From JAWXVD01 sp044425705 (GTDB lineage Bacteria > Bacillota > Clostridia > Lachnospirales > Lachnospiraceae): a DNA stretch of 10,694 nt. Location: NCBI GenBank assembly GCA_044425705.1, contig JAWXVD010000117.1:1-10694 (forward strand), in the 5' to 3' direction. Positions 6,658 through 10,694 of the stretch are shown one piece after another. Every line of letters starts with the position of its first letter. Positions within the stretch are counted from its first letter, which is position 1. A model generated the notes under the pieces. That model was not told the origin of the DNA and did not search any database. It saw only the letters and a program-made list of their open reading frames with translations. The position numbers were made by a program, and so were the translations under genes.

Positions 6658-7758
6658 ATGAAGACTAGGTTTATTTTAATTGGATATGGCTGGAGAGCTG
6701 ATTTTTTTCATAGGATAGCGAAGGAATTGCCAGAGCAGTTTGAGATTACGGCAGCAGTATTGCGGACAGAGGAAAGAGCCAAGGAGGTGGGTGAGTCCAA
6801 GGGTGTTTTTGCTACGGCAGATTTGGAAGTGGCATTGGCAACAAAACCTGATTTTGCTGTACTTTGTGTGCCTAGGGCTATTACGGCAGGGTATTTGGAA
6901 CGGTTGATGGAGAAGCAGGTGCTTGTGCTTTGTGAAACTCCCCCAGCGGATAGTGTAGAAGAATTAAATCATTTATGGGAAATGAAGGAAAAATATCAAG
7001 GTAGAGTGCAGGTGGCAGAGCAATATTTCCTGCAACCATTGTATGCAGCAATCTTAAAAGTAATAGAGAAAGATATGTTAGGAGAAGTATCTAACATGAC
7101 CTTGTCTGCATTGCACGGATATCATGCAATCAGTATTTTTAGAAAAGTATTAGGTGTTGGATTTGAAAATTGTAAGATAAAAGGGAAAAAATACGTTTTT
7201 CCAGTAGTGAACACTAATGGAAGAGCTGGATTTGATCGTAGTGGAAAAGTTGTGGATGCAGAGAGAAATGTGATTACTTTGGAATTTGAAAGTGGTAAGG
7301 TGGCATTTCTTGATTTTGCCAGTCATCAATATTTTTCTCATATTAGAACAAGGCGTTTAAATGTGCAAGGGGTTCAGGGAGAGATTAATGATATGGATGT
7401 GTATTATTTGGACCAAAGAGCAGCTACAGAAGCTTATCCAAATGGAGAATATATTCCGGTAAAAGAAACCTTCAATCGTATCGATTTTGGCCCATATAAT
7501 AACGATGTACCTACCCATCAAGGCATCATGTTAGGAAAAGAGTTTTTGTATGAAAATCCATTCTATGGGGCTAGATTTAATGATGACGAAATTGCAATGG
7601 CAGACTGCCTTGTTCGAATGAAGCATTATGTAGAAACAGGAGAAGAGTTCTATTCTTTAAAGGATGCGTTACAAGATGCGTACTTATCTATTTTGACTTA
7701 TGAGGTAGGTGAAAATGAGTCCGTGGTATATACAGAAAGTCAGAAGTTTGGGAAATAA
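6658..7758 (+). CDS. Gfo/Idh/MocA-family NAD(P)-dependent oxidoreductase, atypical active-site motif
   Basis: The 366-residue product resembles sugar or inositol dehydrogenases of the Gfo/Idh/MocA family: an N-terminal Rossmann domain and a C-terminal alpha/beta substrate domain. The first strand and dinucleotide loop read RFILIGYGWRA (residues 4-14), a GxGxxA variant of GxGxxG. The EKP motif, whose Lys is usually catalytic, reads CETPPA (Glu93-Thr94-Pro95), so the Lys is missing. Cofactor and substrate are not readable. ATG 6658 follows GGAGG (6647-6651) with 6-nt spacing and puts the first strand at the N-terminus. ATG 6643, after AGGAG (6632-6636), is nearly as good and adds five residues. 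It lies 67 bp after the nuclease-like gene with no convincing promoter or terminator between, so read-through is possible. It is convergent with the AraC-family gene. Confidence is good for the fold, low for the reaction. Confidence 0.78.
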   Translation: MKTRFILIGYGWRADFFHRIAKELPEQFEITAAVLRTEERAKEVGESKGVFATADLEVALATKPDFAVLCVPRAITAGYLERLMEKQVLVLCETPPADSVEELNHLWEMKEKYQGRVQVAEQYFLQPLYAAILKVIEKDMLGEVSNMTLSALHGYHAISIFRKVLGVGFENCKIKGKKYVFPVVNTNGRAGFDRSGKVVDAERNVITLEFESGKVAFLDFASHQYFSHIRTRRLNVQGVQGEINDMDVYYLDQRAATEAYPNGEYIPVKETFNRIDFGPYNNDVPTHQGIMLGKEFLYENPFYGARFNDDEIAMADCLVRMKHYVETGEEFYSLKDALQDAYLSILTYEVGENESVVYTESQKFGK

Positions 7759-7826
7759 AGAGTGAAATTATTGAATGGTAACATGAGATTGAGCAGGATA
7801 ATATAATAAGAAGGATAGAAAATAGG

Positions 7827-7880
7827 AATGCTCTACACATATTCGACAGTTTTGCGAATGTGTATAGAGCATTTATATTT
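7827..7880. terminator. Hairpin between convergent genes, probably bidirectional terminator
   Basis: A 19-bp stem (7827-7845 with 7855-7873, from AATGCTCTACAC to its complement) with one C-A mismatch, one G-U pair and a 9-nt loop lies between the oxidoreductase and the convergent AraC-family gene. On the plus strand it is followed by TTATATTT, on the minus strand by a weaker T-rich stretch. The stem is strong but the T tracts are imperfect, so termination efficiency is uncertain. Confidence 0.7.
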
Positions 7881-7947
7881 AGGCATAATGTAGTTGACAT
7901 AAAATTACGTCAGGTGTATCTTACAAAAAAGAGTTATGTAGAAGCTT

Positions 7948-8817
7948 TTATTGAGCAATATGTGAGGCATTGTATAAAGCTTTATATTCTTTTGGAGTAC
8001 AGCCCTTTGTTAGTTTGAAAACACGGTTAAAAGTGGAAAGGCTATTAAATCCAGATTGAAAGGCAACTTCTGTTATTGTTAAAGCAGGTGAAGCTAACAA
8101 AGATTCCGCTTTTTTGATTTTTTGAGCTTGTACATAGTCGTTGAATGTCATATGTGTAAATTGTTTAAATAATCTGGAGAAATGATATTTGCTAAATCCA
8201 GCATATTGAGCGATATCGTCTAAGCTTAAAGGTGCCGTACAGTTGTTTGTAATGTAATTGCAGATGTCATAAAATTTTTCATTATATTCAGAAATTTGAG
8301 AGCTGGCAATGCCGTCTAAATCTTTGGGCTGTTCTAAATAAGTAGTTCCAACTAAAGCAAAAAACTCAAATAATTTTGTATAGGTTAATAATTCAGAAAA
8401 AATCGCATTACCAAAGCAAGTATCTTCCATAGTTTGTAAAGTGTCAATTAATTGAGGGCACGAGCCAGGGTAGGTGTTTGGAGAAATGACACGAATTTGG
8501 TTGAACAAATGGATATGTTCTTTGAAATTACGAAAACTGGTTAATACGGTATAGGGAAATTGTACACCTAAAGAACAATAGGGTTGTGTTTCTTCAAAAG
8601 AATGGATTTCCCCAGGAAAAATAAAAATAATATCGGTAGCATTTAAAATATAGGTATGACCATTGATTGTAACATTATAATTATCATGAAGGGGTGCTAC
8701 AATTTCCATAAAATCATGCCAGTGAGGAGGAAATGATTGCATTGGTGTTTTATTCCAAAAATGTATGGTATAACCGTTTTCTGTATTGATTATTTCCTGT
8801 AATTCATTCATATTCAT
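7948..8817 (-). CDS. AraC-family transcriptional regulator
   Basis: This is a 289-residue regulator with an N-terminal cupin ligand-binding domain and a C-terminal AraC-type DNA-binding domain. The cupin part shows PPHWHDFMEI (His32, His34) and PGEIHSF (His72). The double HTH spans roughly 197-285: LSLDDIAQYAGFSKYHFSRL as the first helix-turn-helix, and GFNSLSTFNRVFK then GCTPKEYK as the second, closely matching the family signature. AGGGAG (plus-strand 8826-8831) is 8 nt before the ATG. It is divergent from the VOC/sugar-transporter operon across 394 bp, the usual arrangement for a regulator and its target, so I infer it activates that operon in response to a sugar or sugar-derived ligand. 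The ligand is unknown. The convergent oxidoreductase may or may not be part of the same regulon. Confidence 0.92.
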   Translation of the reverse strand: MNMNELQEIINTENGYTIHFWNKTPMQSFPPHWHDFMEIVAPLHDNYNVTINGHTYILNATDIIFIFPGEIHSFEETQPYCSLGVQFPYTVLTSFRNFKEHIHLFNQIRVISPNTYPGSCPQLIDTLQTMEDTCFGNAIFSELLTYTKLFEFFALVGTTYLEQPKDLDGIASSQISEYNEKFYDICNYITNNCTAPLSLDDIAQYAGFSKYHFSRLFKQFTHMTFNDYVQAQKIKKAESLLASPALTITEVAFQSGFNSLSTFNRVFKLTKGCTPKEYKALYNASHIAQ

Positions 8818-8860
8818 CTGTCCATCTCCCTTCGTTTACTTAGTTTTAATAATTTATTAT

Positions 8861-8889
8861 ATCATATAGAGAAAATAAAAGAAGTGCAA
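8861..8889 (-). promoter_or_regulatory. Promoter candidate of the AraC-family gene
   Basis: On the minus strand TTGCAC (plus 8884-8889) and TATGAT (plus 8861-8866) are separated by exactly 17 bp, placing the transcript start near 8854 and giving a leader of about 37 nt. Confidence 0.6.
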
Positions 8890-8914
8890 TAGGATAATTA
8901 TAATAAAAAATAGA

Positions 8915-8950
8915 CCTTATATCGTTACTTATTCTGTTTAAAATATAAGG
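8915..8950. repeat. Perfect 8-bp inverted repeat upstream of the AraC-family gene
   Basis: CCTTATAT (8915-8922) and ATATAAGG (8943-8950) are exact inverted copies separated by 20 bp. The arms lie 26 and more bases upstream of the regulator's -35, a possible site for auto-regulation or for looping with the sites on the other side. No T tract follows. Confidence 0.4.
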
Positions 8951-8955
8951 ATTTG

Positions 8956-8983
8956 TTGACGAAATAGAATTATTTAGATTGAC
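8956..8983. repeat. Direct repeat of TTGAC boxes
   Basis: TTGACGAA (8956-8963) and TTGACTAA (8979-8986) recur with 23-bp spacing, about two helical turns. Neither is followed by a good -10 on the plus strand at 16-18 bp, so they are more likely to be protein-binding boxes than -35 elements, or chance in AT-rich DNA. Confidence 0.3.
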
Positions 8984-9111
8984 TAATATACAAATAATGC
9001 ACAAAAATTATGGTCATATTACAAGCTTACAAGGGAAAACAACGAAAGCGTAAGAATCACCATAATAAAAAAGGTGAAAATAACAATAAAACAATAATAA
9101 ATAATATATTA

Positions 9112-9121
9112 ATTGTACAAT
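9112..9121. repeat. 10-bp perfect palindrome
   Basis: ATTGTACAAT is a perfect palindrome directly abutting the first TAGCAATAT copy. In AT-rich DNA it may be chance; its position next to the presumed activator site is the reason to note it. Confidence 0.3.
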
Positions 9122-9150
9122 AGCAATATATGAACAAAGTGTAGCAATAT
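9121..9150 (+). promoter_or_regulatory. Candidate AraC-type operator: TAGCAATAT direct repeat, 21-bp period
   Basis: TAGCAATAT occurs at 9121-9129 and exactly again at 9142-9150, a 21-bp period that places both on the same face of the helix. AraC-family activators typically bind such paired direct half-sites, with the proximal one touching the -35 region. Here the second copy ends where the -35 of the downstream promoter would begin (about 9149-9154). The binding protein is inferred to be the divergent AraC-family regulator. Confidence 0.6.
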
Positions 9151-9168
9151 TTAGTTGGTTTCTAAAAT

Positions 9169-9177
9169 TGATATAAC
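9169..9177 (+). promoter_or_regulatory. Extended -10 promoter of the VOC/transporter operon
   Basis: TG-A-TATAAC is an extended -10 element with no good -35 at 17 bp (9149-9154), as expected for an activator-dependent promoter. Transcription would start near 9184, followed by a strong ribosome site AAGGAGGTG (9199-9207) before ATG 9212. TTGGTT (9155-9160) with TAAAAT (9179-9184), spacer 18, is an alternative. Confidence 0.55.
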
Positions 9178-9211
9178 ATAAAATGAGTTTATCAAAACAA
9201 GGAGGTGAACA

Positions 9212-9658
9212 ATGGGAGTAATCAATGGAAAGACAATATGTCAAGTTGCGATTGTTACCAAGGATTTAGAAAAAACAATTGCAGAATATGCAAAATTGTT
9301 TGGAGTAGAAATTCCTGACATCATGAGCATTCCTGAATATGAACAAGCTAAGACTATGTTTAATGGAGAACCAACAGAAACAAAAGCTAGATTAGCAGTG
9401 TTTGATTTGGGACAGGTAGTGTTAGAAATTACAGAACCAGATGATAAGCCTAGTTCATGGAAAGATTTTCTTGATAACAATGGGGAAGGCGTAGACCATA
9501 TCGCATTCATGACAGAAGATCGAGAAGCAGCTGTAAAATACTTTGAGGAAAATGACATGCCAGTTCGTCACTATGGAGAATATGAAGGTGGAAACTACAC
9601 AGTATTTGATAGCAAAGATAAGTTAGGGGTATATGTACAAGTGAAGTACGAACCATAA
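9212..9658 (+). CDS. VOC-superfamily (glyoxalase/epimerase-fold) protein
   Basis: The 148-residue product has the vicinal-oxygen-chelate fold: two beta-alpha-beta-beta-beta modules that together form a metal site. The first module begins CQVAIVTKDLEKTIAEYAKLFGV, the second VDHIAFMTEDREAAVKYFEEN. By position the four metal-site residues are Gln11, Glu72 (in VLEITEP), His96 (in VDHIAF) and Gln143 (in GVYVQV). The last is usually Glu, the metal ligand and base in glyoxalase I and methylmalonyl-CoA epimerase, so the chemistry may differ. It is short enough for a single-domain enzyme that would dimerise. AAGGAGGTG is ideally placed before the ATG. It is the first gene after the AraC-type promoter and lies 15 bp before the substrate-binding protein, so a role in processing the transported sugar or its product is inferred. 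Substrate unknown. Confidence 0.85.
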   Translation: MGVINGKTICQVAIVTKDLEKTIAEYAKLFGVEIPDIMSIPEYEQAKTMFNGEPTETKARLAVFDLGQVVLEITEPDDKPSSWKDFLDNNGEGVDHIAFMTEDREAAVKYFEENDMPVRHYGEYEGGNYTVFDSKDKLGVYVQVKYEP

Positions 9659-9673
9659 AAAGGGAGGAAGAGA

Positions 9674-10694
9674 ATGAAAACAAAGAAAATATTAGCGTTA
9701 TTACTTAGTGCAACTATGATGGTTTCTGCATTAGCAGGCTGTGGAAGCAGTTCTACAGAAAGCACAACAGAAACAGCAGAAGCTACAACAGAAGTGGCAG
9801 AAGAAGCAGAAGAGGAAGAATTTGTCAACACTACAGTGCAAGAAGAAATTGCTAGCAGTATTGTAGCAGAAGAAACTGATTTAACAGGTGAATTTACATA
9901 TTGGTCAAGTTTTACAGGGGATTCTCAAACATGGGATCAAAGTCGTGTAGATTTATTTAATGAATTATATGCAGACCAAGGTATTTACTGTGATGTACAA
10001 TTTGTTCCAGATGGAGCAGGTGTAACAAATGGTAAATTATTATCGGCAATTGCAGGTGGAACAGCACCTGATGTATTTATTACAGATAGCCCAACAGCTG
10101 TTTATACATATGCAGCTAATGGCAGTTTGGAACCATTGGATGAAATTTTAGATAAAGTAGGTATCAATGTAGATGACTTCTTTGAAGGATGTAAAGATGT
10201 TATTTATTATCAAGACACAGCATACTTAATTCCACAAGATGCTAATGTTATCTTATTGTACTACAATCCAGCAATTGCAGAAGAATGTGGTTTAGACCCA
10301 GATTCACCACCAACAACAATTGAAGAACTTGATGCATGGGGCGAAGCTATGACAGTTCAAAATGATGATGGTAGCTACGAAAGATTTGGATTTATACCTT
10401 GGTTAGACAGTGGTGCAGATGCATTTACAGTGCCATATATTTATGGATGTGAAATTTATGATGCAGACACAAATGAATTAAACCTAACAGAAGATCAAAT
10501 GGTTAGTTATTTTGAATGGATTCAAAGTTATGCAGAAAAATATGATCCAGAAAAAATTTCATCATTTACATCTGGCTTAGGCGGAATGTTCTCACCTGAC
10601 CATGCATTTATGACAGGTAAAGTTGCTATGACAATAACAGGAAACTGGTTTACAAACGCATTGGCAATTTATGCACCTGATGTAGAATATAGAG
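9674..10694 (+). CDS. ABC transporter substrate-binding lipoprotein (family 1, sugar type), 3' end cut by the window
   Basis: This is an open reading frame with no stop before the window end: 340 residues seen of a family usually 430-480 long. The N-terminus is a lipoprotein signal, MKTKK then a hydrophobic stretch and the lipobox LAGC with Cys23 as the lipid anchor. A low-complexity Ser/Thr/Glu-rich tether follows (about 25-57). The mature domain begins near LTGEFTYWSSF and shows the family-1 features KLLSAIAGGTAPDVFITD, then ANGSLEPLDEIL, then LIPQDANVILLYYNP and FMTGKVAMTITGNW. It should capture a mono- or oligosaccharide outside the membrane and deliver it to permeases presumably encoded just beyond the window. 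GGGAGG (9662-9667) is 6 nt before the ATG, and the gene is 15 bp after the VOC gene, so they share an operon. The sugar cannot be read from this part. Confidence 0.92.
   Translation, partial: MKTKKILALLLSATMMVSALAGCGSSSTESTTETAEATTEVAEEAEEEEFVNTTVQEEIASSIVAEETDLTGEFTYWSSFTGDSQTWDQSRVDLFNELYADQGIYCDVQFVPDGAGVTNGKLLSAIAGGTAPDVFITDSPTAVYTYAANGSLEPLDEILDKVGINVDDFFEGCKDVIYYQDTAYLIPQDANVILLYYNPAIAEECGLDPDSPPTTIEELDAWGEAMTVQNDDGSYERFGFIPWLDSGADAFTVPYIYGCEIYDADTNELNLTEDQMVSYFEWIQSYAEKYDPEKISSFTSGLGGMFSPDHAFMTGKVAMTITGNWFTNALAIYAPDVEYR

Larger units (their letters stand above)
8818..9211. other. Divergent regulatory region, 394 bp, very AT-rich
   Basis: No gene is supported; a 76-codon minus-strand frame in it has no family character. 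It holds promoter candidates for both flanking genes, an 8-bp inverted repeat, two TTGAC boxes 23 bp apart, a 10-bp palindrome and a TAGCAATAT direct repeat with 21-bp period. It is longer than needed for two simple promoters, consistent with multi-site regulation. Confidence 0.7.

Noticed and set aside
9057..9077. TCACC / GGTGA inverted repeat in the divergent region
   Set aside because: Only 5 bp with an 11-nt loop; expected by chance in a region of this size.
9241..9558. 105-codon minus-strand open frame within the VOC gene
   Set aside because: It lies wholly antisense to a well-supported gene and has no protein-like features of its own.
1..10694. tRNA, rRNA, CRISPR array or prophage genes
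   Set aside because: None were recognised by reading both strands; no regularly spaced repeat array and no tRNA-like T-loop/acceptor pattern was noticed. A covariance-model scan was not possible.

Overview
The window looks like chromosome of a low-GC, Gram-positive anaerobe of the Clostridia, most likely Lachnospiraceae or a close relative. The basis is the murB-rapZ-whiA-Crh/HPr block, AT-rich codon use, strong AGGAGG-type ribosome sites, a lipoprotein-type sugar-binding protein, and an Rpn/PD-(D/E)XK transposase-like gene of a kind common in that family. This placement is an inference from gene content, not a database result.

Region 1 (1-3127) is a housekeeping operon read left to right: murB (peptidoglycan precursor reductase), rapZ (P-loop protein, 4-bp overlap with murB), whiA, and a small HPr-fold protein, closed by a clean intrinsic terminator. 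The gluP/yvcK gene that sits between rapZ and whiA in Bacillus is absent; only 73 bp lie there. The HPr-fold protein has Glu at position 15 instead of the phosphorylatable His but keeps Ser46. It is therefore Crh-like (a regulatory partner) rather than a PTS phosphocarrier.

Region 2 (3128-5245) holds two single-gene units: a soluble diacylglycerol/lipid kinase, and class II fructose-bisphosphate aldolase. The aldolase has highly biased codon use and a very strong GC-rich terminator.

Region 3 (5246-7758) is accessory in character. A 340-bp non-coding stretch carries a promoter, two inverted repeats (one arm matching the 13-bp loxP arm as I recall it) and a long leader. It precedes an Rpn-type nuclease/transposase-like gene with in-frame RGIE repeats. 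A Gfo/Idh/MocA-type oxidoreductase with an altered EKP motif follows.

Region 4 (7759-10694) is a sugar-uptake locus. An AraC-family regulator on the minus strand is convergent with the oxidoreductase (shared hairpin between them) and divergent from a VOC-family gene. That gene is followed 15 bp later by an ABC-transporter substrate-binding lipoprotein that runs off the window. The 394-bp divergent region carries good promoter candidates in both directions. It also has a TAGCAATAT direct repeat with exactly 21-bp spacing, just upstream of an extended -10, which is the layout of an AraC-type activator site. The likely circuit is that the AraC protein senses a sugar-like ligand and activates the VOC plus ABC-transporter operon. 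Crh from Region 1 could link such a locus to catabolite repression, but this is speculative.
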